NCBI GenBank assembly: GCA_900317065.1
Contig: ONFK01000096.1
Span: 1 to 6,400, forward strand
DNA: 6,400 nucleotides
Reading direction: 5' to 3'
From: an uncultured Bacteroidales bacterium
Lineage (GTDB): Bacteria > Bacteroidota > Bacteroidia > Bacteroidales > UBA932
The translations under genes were made by a program, and so were the position numbers. Each line of letters opens with the position of its first letter. The stretch's first letter is position 1. The notes beneath the pieces are model-generated. The model was not told the DNA's origin and ran no database searches. It saw only the letters and a list, made by a program, of their open reading frames with translations. Shown piece after piece: positions 1 to 6,400 of the stretch.

Positions 1-2
1 TT

Positions 3-2597
3 TCATATCTTTACTATTCTGAATTTCCTATTTTCTTTGCCGGAACTGACCTTTACCGTGTAGACGCCCGGCGCCAAGCCGGTGACATCCAGTTCATACG
101 GGCTGAAAGGTCCCTGCTCGACGCTCTTCAAGAAGACGGCGCGTCCGGTGGAACTGTAGATGATGATCTTTGCCTGCCCCTCGCTGCTGCAGCTGACGCT
201 GAGTTTGTCCGTTACCGTGGAAGGGGAGAAGCAGACTCCGCTTTCATCGTCCTGAATGCGGATGAAGAACCTGCAGGAGGCAGGATCGCCTATCCCGTCG
301 GAAGCGGAAACGCTCACTTCGGCAATCGTGAACTCTTCTCCGCTGATTTGCAGCAGCCCCTGGAAATTGTTCAGGTAAACCGAAGGGTTGTCGCAGGATA
401 CTTCATACTCAATGGTGTCTCCGTCCGGGTCGGTGAAGTGGTCCGGAAGCCTCAGGAACACTCCGTTGCCCCCGGCTTGCAGGATGGTCCCTTCAATTGG
501 GGATACAAGCTGCACGGGGCTGTTCCCGATAAGGGTGTAGGGTATGTCCAGGGAAGATTTTTTCTGTGAGTCGCTGACAGTCGCCCTGGCCGTGTACCTT
601 CCGGAAGGCGCCTTCGATCCGTCGAAATGCATGGTGAGCCGTCCTTTTCCGTCATCCGTCCAGGTGCATGCGGGCGAACCTGGCTCTACGGTAACGGCAA
701 GTTCGTCCGAATCCGGATCGGAATATAGCAATTCAACATCCTTGTCATCCTTGTATTTGAGTTCGATGGCATCAGGGTTGCCGCTTCGCTTTATTGACGG
801 TGCGCCGTTGATGCGGAATTTGATGACTTTGCTGTCTTTCGTGTACTGGTGCGACCTTGTATAACCGTATGAGACTGCGTAATATGTTCTGCAACTGTCA
901 AGCTGATGGAAGGCTGCGGACATCGATGCTCCCGGCGCGGATTTGACAAGTGTCGTCCTGCTCCGTACGCCGGACGGGAGATTGAACGGGTCGCAGTCTT
1001 TCAGGAAGCTCTCGTCTTCCGAAACTATGGTCTTGTAGCCGTAGAAACGCCAGTCGCCGCAGTGCCCGTTTGTCCAGCGCAGCGTGGCGGACAAATTCGA
1101 GAATTCGGCTTTCAAGTCTTCCACCGGATCCATCTTCCGGTTTTTTATCAGGAAGGATTCGTGAGCGTCCAAAGTGGGGCCTATTTCGCGGGTATGCGTG
1201 TATTCCCGGTCGGCGCCGCCCAGGAGTAGTTCCTTCAGGTCCTTGTTGGTGAAGCCTTCTCCTCCGAAATGGGAAACCAGCAGGGCCGCGACTCCCGTGG
1301 CCATCGGGCAGGCCTGCGAGGTGCCCTGCATCTGCGCATAGCCGCTGCCGCTAACGCTGCTGTAAATAATTGCGTTGTAATTGCCGTACGGACTGTAATT
1401 CCCTCCGGGAGCGCAGATGTCCACCCAGTCGCCGTAATTCGTATAGGCGGATGACTCTCCGGCAGGCCCGGTCGCCCCTACGGCTATGACATTTTCATAC
1501 ATTGACGGCTGGCTCCTGGTCCATTCCTTGTTCCCGGCAGAGAAGAAAACCACTCCGCCTTTCATGGGACCGGTCTGATGGCCATTCTTGTCGGTCCCTG
1601 CGTTATTGATAAAGTAGTCTATGACGGTTCTGTAATAGAATGGAGTAGTGTCCGGGACCAGGTCCATCGAATCGTAAGACAGGTTCCAGCTGTTGTTGAG
1701 CAGGACCGCTCCGTGGTCCGCCGCCCATACAATGGCTGAATATATATCGCCGCTGTCTCCTTCGAGGTTCGCAATCGCTTGACAATCAAGTATCTTTACA
1801 CCGCCTGTGCCGTCATTCCCCCCGGCGATGCCGCATCCCCCCGTGCCGTTGTTGTTGATGGCCGCTATGATTCCCGCCACGTGAGTTCCATGCCTCTGCG
1901 GGGTGTATGCGTAGGGATGGGATGATTCTGAATTGAGGAAGGACTTGCTGCCGGAGGGACCGGGCGGAATCACCACGCCCTGAAGATCCGGATGGTCGTA
2001 TTGTATTCCTGAATCCACGACTCCAACGATGACTTCCTTGCTGCCGGCGGTGAAGTTCTCCCAGACGGGAATGACATTGATGTCTCTTCCTGCAACGGCT
2101 CCGCTTACGATGGCTCCGTTATTGTTGAGGTGCCATTGCAGACCGGAGGATGGATCGTCGAATGGGATGTAAGAGTTCACTTCCGCCTCAGGGATGGTTT
2201 CCATATATTCCAGGCCCTCCATCTCCTCGAGTTCATGCCTTGCCTTGGTGGCCGGGACTCCTTCTTCCGCCTCTGCATAATACCACAGGTGCAGGCCGGC
2301 CTTGCGGTGGCGTTCTTCGAAGGCAGGGTCCCCGCTGAACGCTTTCCTCAGCCTGACGCCTTCCGGGAGCGTCGAGGCCCCGGATTCTATCTTTTGTGCA
2401 AAACTCTCCTCGACTTTTATTATTATCGTTCCTTTCTGCTGGGAATTCCCTTTTTGAACGTGCCCGGGCACGTTTGCGGTTATTGTGTCATTATTCAAAG
2501 TTTCCCGATCATTTTCCCGAGTACAACCGCAAAGGAACACCAAGGAAACACAAATTAGTGCTATAATCTTTGAGAAATATTTCATAACTTTGAGCAT
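3..2597 (-). CDS. S8 family (subtilisin-like) serine protease, lipoprotein with T9SS-type C-terminal domain
   Basis: Secreted endopeptidase of the subtilase family, 864 residues. A lipoprotein signal ends in the lipobox L-C-G-C with the lipidated Cys at 25; the acidic stretch after it (TRENDRE) resembles the surface-export signal of Bacteroidota lipoproteins. Residues about 55-145 look like a propeptide. The catalytic domain (about 150-480) has the full triad: Asp195 in VVDSGIQ, His236 in RHGTHVAG and Ser427 in GTSQACPMA, with Asn301 as the likely oxyanion Asn. An Fn3-like domain (about 490-595) and two cadherin/Ig-like repeats (about 598-690 and 694-785), each with a DPDxD motif, follow. Residues about 787-864 match the T9SS type A sorting domain (IYSSTGR, LAPGVYTVKV, KFRIVKI). 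It is therefore probably active and cell-surface attached. It lies head to head with the SusCD operon. The start is uncertain: an ATG at 2585 (MKYFSK) gives an equally good signal peptide and suits the predicted promoter better. The substrate is unknown. Confidence 0.95.
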   Translation of the reverse strand: MLKVMKYFSKIIALICVSLVFLCGCTRENDRETLNNDTITANVPGHVQKGNSQQKGTIIIKVEESFAQKIESGASTLPEGVRLRKAFSGDPAFEERHRKAGLHLWYYAEAEEGVPATKARHELEEMEGLEYMETIPEAEVNSYIPFDDPSSGLQWHLNNNGAIVSGAVAGRDINVIPVWENFTAGSKEVIVGVVDSGIQYDHPDLQGVVIPPGPSGSKSFLNSESSHPYAYTPQRHGTHVAGIIAAINNNGTGGCGIAGGNDGTGGVKILDCQAIANLEGDSGDIYSAIVWAADHGAVLLNNSWNLSYDSMDLVPDTTPFYYRTVIDYFINNAGTDKNGHQTGPMKGGVVFFSAGNKEWTRSQPSMYENVIAVGATGPAGESSAYTNYGDWVDICAPGGNYSPYGNYNAIIYSSVSGSGYAQMQGTSQACPMATGVAALLVSHFGGEGFTNKDLKELLLGGADREYTHTREIGPTLDAHESFLIKNRKMDPVEDLKAEFSNLSATLRWTNGHCGDWRFYGYKTIVSEDESFLKDCDPFNLPSGVRSRTTLVKSAPGASMSAAFHQLDSCRTYYAVSYGYTRSHQYTKDSKVIKFRINGAPSIKRSGNPDAIELKYKDDKDVELLYSDPDSDELAVTVEPGSPACTWTDDGKGRLTMHFDGSKAPSGRYTARATVSDSQKKSSLDIPYTLIGNSPVQLVSPIEGTILQAGGNGVFLRLPDHFTDPDGDTIEYEVSCDNPSVYLNNFQGLLQISGEEFTIAEVSVSASDGIGDPASCRFFIRIQDDESGVCFSPSTVTDKLSVSCSSEGQAKIIIYSSTGRAVFLKSVEQGPFSPYELDVTGLAPGVYTVKVSSGKENRKFRIVKI
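2585..2592 (+). promoter_or_regulatory. Candidate -7 box for the susC-susD operon
   Basis: TAACTTTG is an exact match to the Bacteroidota -7 consensus TAnnTTTG. It would place transcription start near 2595-2599 and give susC a leader of about 30 nt. No good -33 TTTG is seen 26 bp upstream (about 2561-2564 reads CTAT), so the promoter is either weak, dependent on an activator, or not real. The box overlaps the 5' end of the divergent protease gene. Confidence 0.35.
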
Positions 2598-2604
2598 TGC
2601 TTTG

Positions 2605-2636
2605 CAAATATACTTTAAAGTTTAATTTATGACAAA
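2605..2636 (-). promoter_or_regulatory. Predicted Bacteroides-type promoter of the subtilase gene
   Basis: Read on the minus strand, TTTG lies at 2636-2633 and TATATTTG, a perfect TAnnTTTG -7 box, at 2612-2605. The spacer is 20 bp and the box centres are 26 bp apart, as expected for -33 and -7 elements of the primary sigma factor in Bacteroidota. Transcription should begin near 2598-2602. That is almost on top of the ATG at 2597 but 13-17 nt before the in-frame ATG at 2585, so the promoter argues for the shorter protein. The -33 element lies inside the first codons of susC. This is a motif match only, not a mapped start. Confidence 0.5.
2612..2621. repeat. Perfect 10-bp palindrome in the divergent intergenic region
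   Basis: ACTTTAAAGT is identical to its reverse complement. It sits just before the susC start and between the predicted -33 and -7 boxes of the protease promoter. A second palindrome, TTTGCAAA, is at 2601-2608. A regulator bound here could affect both genes, but short palindromes arise easily in AT-rich DNA and there is no direct evidence of an operator. Confidence 0.3.
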
Positions 2637-5600
2637 GAGATTTCTCTCAATCTTCATCCTTTTGCTGACGCTGCCTGTGATAGCTTTGGCCCAGACCAAA
2701 ACCGTTCAGGGTGTCATCTTTGAAGAAGAAACAGGTCAGCCTCTGCCGGCGGCAACCGTTTCCATCGACGGCACGACGCGAGGAGTGATCACTGACTTAG
2801 ACGGTTCCTTCGAAATCAGCGGTGTGAAACCTACGGACAAACTCAAGATAGAGTTCGTGGGAAAAGAGACACAGATGATCGAAGTGGGGGACAGGAAAAA
2901 CATCATGGTAAAACTGAAGGACATGGCCAACGAGTTGGAAGGAACCACCATCGTAGCCTTCGGTAAACAGAAAAAGGAAAGCGTCATCGGTTCCATCTCC
3001 ACCATTGATGTCGCTACATTGAAGGTGCCGTCCAGCAACCTTACGACCGCGCTTGCGGGCAATGTCGCCGGTGTGATCGCATATCAGCGAAGCGGCGAGC
3101 CAGGCCAGGACAATGCCGACTTCTTCGTACGAGGCATCACCACCTTCGGTGCCAATACCAGCCCGCTTATCCTTATCGATAATATCGAGCTCACGAGCAC
3201 CGACCTCGCACGCCTCCAGCCGGACGACATCGAGAGTTTCTCCATCATGAAAGACGCAACCGCCACCGCCCTTTACGGCGCCCGTGGAGCGAACGGCGTC
3301 ATCTATGTGACCACCAAGCGTGGACAGGAGGGACCCGCCAAGATTTTCGCACGCGTGGAGACTTCCATGTCGCAGCCGACCAGGAATATCGAGCTGGCCG
3401 ACCCTGTAACTTACATGAAGGCTTACAACGAGGCCATTTCCACCCGCGACCCTCTCGGAGAGCTGATGTACACTTATGACAAGATAGAACAGACCGGCAA
3501 GCCCGGTGCAAACCGACTGATTTATCCTGCGAATGATTGGTACGATATGCTTTTCAAGGATTTCGCTACAGCGTACCGCGCAAATGTCTCCGCACGAGGC
3601 GGCGGCCGTGTCGCAACCTATTATGTGACCGGCGGTTTCACGGAAGATACCGGTATCCTCAAGGTCGACAAGCGCAATACCTTCAACAACAATATCGACC
3701 AGAAGACCTATACCCTCCGTTCCAACGTGGACATCAACCTTACGAAGTCTACAAAACTCGCCGTCCGTCTTACCGGTAACTTCACCGACTACACCGGACC
3801 CCTGAACGGCGGTGACGCGGTTTATAAGCAGGTGGTCCACTCCGATCCCGTGCTTTTCCCTGCATATTTCCCTGCAGACGATGACCACGTGGGAATCAAG
3901 CACATAATGTTCGGTAACTATAAGGACGGATCCTATTCCAACCCTTATGCCGATCTGGTGCGCGGTTACAAGGACACTCAGCGTTCGCAGATGATCGCGG
4001 CGGTGGAGTTGAACCAGGACCTCGACTTCATTACCAAGGGCCTGCACTTCATGACTTTGTTCAATCTTACCAGGCTTTCATATTATGAAGTGTATCGTTC
4101 ATTTTCACCTTACTGGTACACACTGGATAATTACGATTCCTATACTGGATATTATACGGTTCAGCGGATCAACGAAACTGGAACAAACTGGCTTGGTTAT
4201 AGCGAAGGAAAGAAACTTATTACGAATACAATGTATTCTGAAAGCCGTCTCAACTATGCTCGCGAGTTTGGGAAACATGATGTCACCGGCCTTCTTGTCC
4301 TGACGGCCCGCGAATCATTGGATGCCAATGCCGGATCCCTTCAGTTGTCGCTTCCTTCACGCAACGCCGGTCTTTCAGGCCGCTTTACTTATGGTTACGA
4401 CAAACGTTATTTCGCTGAGTTCAACTTCGGTTACAATGGCTCCGAACGTTTCTACAAGACCCACCGCTGGGGATTTTTCCCTTCTGCAGGACTCGCCTGG
4501 GTCGTGTCCAACGAACCTTGGTTCAAGAGTTTGAACAAGTATGTCCACAACCTCAAATTCCGTGCTTCGTACGGACTGGTGGGCAACGACAATATTGGTG
4601 TAAAGGCGAATCGTTTTTACTACCTTTCCGAAATGAATATGAACAGTTCTTCCCGCAGTGCCACCTTTGGTGAGACATGGAATCACGGCTATGCCGGTAT
4701 TGATGTCCTTCGCTATGCTAATGAGGAGATTACATGGGAAAAATCCTACAAGTCCAATTTCGCAGTCGAGTTGGGGCTGTTCAACAAGATTGACATAATT
4801 GCCGAGTACTTCAGGGAACACCGCACAGACATCTTCATGAACAGGGCGGACGTGCCTGAAACCATGGGACTTCAGGCAGGAATATCCGCAAACATCGGTG
4901 AGGCCGCTGCCCACGGCATTGATATTCAGGCCGATTACAAGCAGGTGTGGAACAAGGATCTGTGGACATCCGCCCGAGGCAATTTCACTTATTCTTCCAG
5001 CAAGTATCTCGTCTATGAGGAACCCGAATACAAGGAATCCTACCGCCAGCATGCCGGTCATTCCCTCAAACAGACCTGGGGTTACATAGCCGAGCGTTTG
5101 TTCGTCGATGACGAGGAAGCTGCGAACTCGCCTTCCCAGGCATCGTTCGGCAGTCAGTACGGCGGCGGTGACATCAAGTACACCGACGTGAACGGCGACG
5201 GCGTGATCTCAGAAGCCGACATGGTGCCCATCGGTCTCCCGACATCCCCTGAAATCATTTACGGTTTCGGTGCTTCCGTGGGCTGGAAGGGCTTTGATTT
5301 CTCGGTATTCTTCCAGGGTCTTGCCAACGAGAGTTTCTGGATAGATGCCTCTACCAACTACAATCCCAGCAAGAATATTGCCGGTACCGCACCGTTCGTG
5401 AATAATACCCAGTTGCTAAAAGCTTACGCCGATAGCCACTGGAGCGAGGACAACCGCGATATCTACGCCCTGTGGCCCCGCTACAGCGCATATTCCAACT
5501 ATAACAATTCAGCAGTGAGCACTTGGTGGATGCGCGACGGCGCCTTCCTGCGTCTCAAGCAGCTTGAGTTTGGTTACACCCTTCCTTACAAGTGGTTGCA

Positions 5601-5757
5601 GCGTTGGAGAGTGGAGAATCTCCGCGTTTATTTCCAGGGTAACAATCTGCTTTGCTGGAGCCGGTTCAAGTTGTGGGACCCCGAACTTGCAAGTTCTGGG
5701 CTCAACTATCCTATTCAGAGGACTTTTAATATCGGTTTCCATGTTACATTCAAATAA
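2629..5757 (+). CDS. SusC/RagA family TonB-linked outer membrane transporter
   Basis: Outer-membrane beta-barrel that imports oligomeric nutrients using TonB energy together with a SusD-like lid. It has 1042 residues, a normal length for the family. A signal peptide (residues 1-21, cleavage ALA|Q) is followed by a carboxypeptidase-regulatory-like domain (about 25-97) and the SusC signature region around GTTIVAFGKQKKE (105-117), which probably includes the TonB-interacting segment. The plug domain (about 120-232) contains FVRGI, PLILIDN and the hallmark KDATATALYGARGANGV (208-224). The remainder is the 22-strand type barrel, ending in HVTFK. No STN domain is present, so it is not expected to signal to an anti-sigma factor. 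An EF-hand-like loop, DVNGDGVISEAD, lies at 853-864, as in many SusC proteins. Codons for residues about 483-544 are unusually AT-rich. It is read with the susD-like gene 9 bp downstream. The start is supported by the signal peptide; no Shine-Dalgarno is visible, which is usual here. Family assignment is firm; the substrate (glycan or peptide) is not. Confidence 0.98.
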   Translation: MTKRFLSIFILLLTLPVIALAQTKTVQGVIFEEETGQPLPAATVSIDGTTRGVITDLDGSFEISGVKPTDKLKIEFVGKETQMIEVGDRKNIMVKLKDMANELEGTTIVAFGKQKKESVIGSISTIDVATLKVPSSNLTTALAGNVAGVIAYQRSGEPGQDNADFFVRGITTFGANTSPLILIDNIELTSTDLARLQPDDIESFSIMKDATATALYGARGANGVIYVTTKRGQEGPAKIFARVETSMSQPTRNIELADPVTYMKAYNEAISTRDPLGELMYTYDKIEQTGKPGANRLIYPANDWYDMLFKDFATAYRANVSARGGGRVATYYVTGGFTEDTGILKVDKRNTFNNNIDQKTYTLRSNVDINLTKSTKLAVRLTGNFTDYTGPLNGGDAVYKQVVHSDPVLFPAYFPADDDHVGIKHIMFGNYKDGSYSNPYADLVRGYKDTQRSQMIAAVELNQDLDFITKGLHFMTLFNLTRLSYYEVYRSFSPYWYTLDNYDSYTGYYTVQRINETGTNWLGYSEGKKLITNTMYSESRLNYAREFGKHDVTGLLVLTARESLDANAGSLQLSLPSRNAGLSGRFTYGYDKRYFAEFNFGYNGSERFYKTHRWGFFPSAGLAWVVSNEPWFKSLNKYVHNLKFRASYGLVGNDNIGVKANRFYYLSEMNMNSSSRSATFGETWNHGYAGIDVLRYANEEITWEKSYKSNFAVELGLFNKIDIIAEYFREHRTDIFMNRADVPETMGLQAGISANIGEAAAHGIDIQADYKQVWNKDLWTSARGNFTYSSSKYLVYEEPEYKESYRQHAGHSLKQTWGYIAERLFVDDEEAANSPSQASFGSQYGGGDIKYTDVNGDGVISEADMVPIGLPTSPEIIYGFGASVGWKGFDFSVFFQGLANESFWIDASTNYNPSKNIAGTAPFVNNTQLLKAYADSHWSEDNRDIYALWPRYSAYSNYNNSAVSTWWMRDGAFLRLKQLEFGYTLPYKWLQRWRVENLRVYFQGNNLLCWSRFKLWDPELASSGLNYPIQRTFNIGFHVTFK
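4075..4260 (+). other. AT-rich patch inside susC (possible recombined segment)
   Basis: Bases 4081-4260 are about 37% GC by hand count, against about 61% for 3241-3360 in the same gene. Third codon positions fall to about 35% G/C, so the change is not only due to amino acid content. The encoded stretch (residues about 483-544) is rich in Tyr, Asn and Ser and is likely to form barrel strands and outer loops. It may have been replaced by recombination with another susC. It could also simply reflect local amino acid demand plus relaxed codon choice. Confidence 0.45.
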
Positions 5758-5766
5758 TGATATGCT

Positions 5767-6400
5767 ATGCGTAGAATAATAAAGAAATTATCGGTTTGTA
5801 TTGCAGTCGCAAGCTCGTTGTTGGGTGTAGGATCATGCAATGGCTTTCTCAATGTTGTTCCTGATGATGGCGTTGCCACTTTGGAAATGGCGTTTGATTT
5901 GCGTTCCACTGCATTGCGATATCTCGCCACATGTTATTCATATATGCCTGTAGACGGTAATGTTGCGTCTGACTCCGGTATGCTTACGGGAGATGAACTT
6001 TGGGATCTTGTCGGGCGTATTGTTTCCAATACCAGTTCGCGCGTGCCCAATTCATATTTCCAGATTGCCCGTGGTTTTCAGTCCGCTTCACGTGTATATG
6101 CAAACGACTGGGCAAGCATGTATGAAGGAATCCGCTGCTGCGACATCCTTGTGGAAAACATTGACCAGGTTCCGGATATGACTGAAGAAGAGAAGGAGCA
6201 GTGGAAGGCGGAGGCTACTTTCCTTAAAGCGTATTACCATTTCAACCTTGTCCGTAAATGGGGGCCTGTTCCTGTAATCAGGGAAAGTCTGCCTATCGAT
6301 TCCGATGTTGAAAGCGTTAGAGTGTACAGGGAGAACATAGACACTTGTTTCAATTTCATCATACGTCTTCTTGATCAGGCATATGACAGGCTTCCTCTTA
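5767..6400 (+). CDS. SusD/RagB family nutrient-binding outer membrane lipoprotein (5' part)
   Basis: Surface lipoprotein that caps the SusC channel and binds the incoming ligand. Only the first 211 codons are in the window; family members usually have 500-650 residues, so roughly a third is seen and the frame is open at the edge. The signal peptide ends in the lipobox V-G-S-C with the lipidated Cys at 24, followed by NGFLNVVPDD, the typical SusD start. Further family signatures are IARGFQS, the helix YEGIRCCDILVENI (119-132) and EATFLKAYYHFNLVRKWGPVP (149-169), which belong to the N-terminal TPR-like SusD domain. The start is ATG at 5767, 9 bp after the susC stop; the ATG at 5762 is in another frame and hits a stop within six codons. 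No terminator or promoter fits in the gap, so it is co-transcribed with susC. Codon use is more AT-rich here than in most of susC. The ligand cannot be deduced. Confidence 0.97.
   Translation, partial: MRRIIKKLSVCIAVASSLLGVGSCNGFLNVVPDDGVATLEMAFDLRSTALRYLATCYSYMPVDGNVASDSGMLTGDELWDLVGRIVSNTSSRVPNSYFQIARGFQSASRVYANDWASMYEGIRCCDILVENIDQVPDMTEEEKEQWKAEATFLKAYYHFNLVRKWGPVPVIRESLPIDSDVESVRVYRENIDTCFNFIIRLLDQAYDRLPL

Noticed and set aside
2130..2558. 142-codon open frame on the plus strand, opposite the protease N-terminus
   Set aside because: Antisense to conserved protease propeptide and catalytic sequence; its translation shows no recognisable motif.
2797..4047. 416-codon open frame on the minus strand, opposite susC
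   Set aside because: It lies wholly antisense to a gene with unmistakable SusC motifs. It has no signal peptide or recognisable domain, and long antisense frames are expected where the sense gene is GC-rich with few codons that make antisense stops.
4375..5061. 228-codon open frame on the minus strand
   Set aside because: Antisense shadow of the susC barrel; no domain, no plausible start context and no promoter seen.
5185..5220. EF-hand or dockerin-like loop DVNGDGVISEAD in SusC as evidence of cellulosome-type docking
   Set aside because: A D-x-N-x-D-G loop of this type is common in SusC proteins at this place; it occurs once only and there is no paired dockerin repeat.
5758..5766. Terminator or separate promoter between susC and susD
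   Set aside because: The gap is 9 bp with no hairpin; the genes must be read on one transcript.
5762..5779. ATG five bases before the susD start
   Set aside because: This frame reads only five codons before TAA, while the ATG at 5767 opens a lipoprotein signal and a SusD domain.
5715..5930. 71-codon minus-strand open frame spanning the susC-susD junction
   Set aside because: It overlaps the susC end and the susD signal peptide, both well supported, and its product has no recognisable feature.

Overview
The window comes from a Bacteroidota genome, most likely Bacteroidales. Three things support this: a SusC/RagA-type TonB-dependent transporter followed at once by a SusD/RagB-type lipoprotein, a serine protease with a lipoprotein signal and a type IX secretion (T9SS) style C-terminal sorting domain, and promoter elements of the Bacteroides kind (TTTG / TAnnTTTG) with no Shine-Dalgarno sequences. 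Coding GC is about 55-60% in most places, so a higher-GC gut or oral Bacteroidales is more likely than Bacteroides itself. The genus cannot be named from this sequence.

Layout: three protein genes fill the window almost end to end. On the minus strand (3-2597) is an 864-residue lipoprotein subtilase (peptidase family S8) with a propeptide-like region, a complete catalytic domain, an Fn3-like domain, two cadherin/Ig-like repeats and a C-terminal sorting domain. Head to head with it, after only 31 bp (43 bp if the inner start is used), a plus-strand operon begins. It holds a complete SusC-like outer-membrane transporter of 1042 residues (2629-5757) and, 9 bp later, the first 211 codons of a SusD-like surface lipoprotein (5767 to the window edge). 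There is no gene-free stretch longer than 43 bp, and I saw no RNA genes, mobile elements, CRISPR or integration sites.

How the parts may work together: SusC and SusD form a TonB-driven channel with a lid that imports oligomers, either glycans or, as in RagAB of Porphyromonas gingivalis, oligopeptides. A probably surface-exposed protease divergent from the pair, with no glycoside hydrolase in view, makes protein or peptide foraging the leading hypothesis. This is inference; the substrate cannot be read from the sequence.

The points most worth checking are: the protease carries both a lipoprotein signal and a T9SS-like C-terminal domain; the two head-to-head genes seem to use interlocked promoters whose elements lie inside each other's coding sequence; and an AT-rich patch in the middle of susC (about 4075-4260) looks like a recombined, ligand-facing segment.
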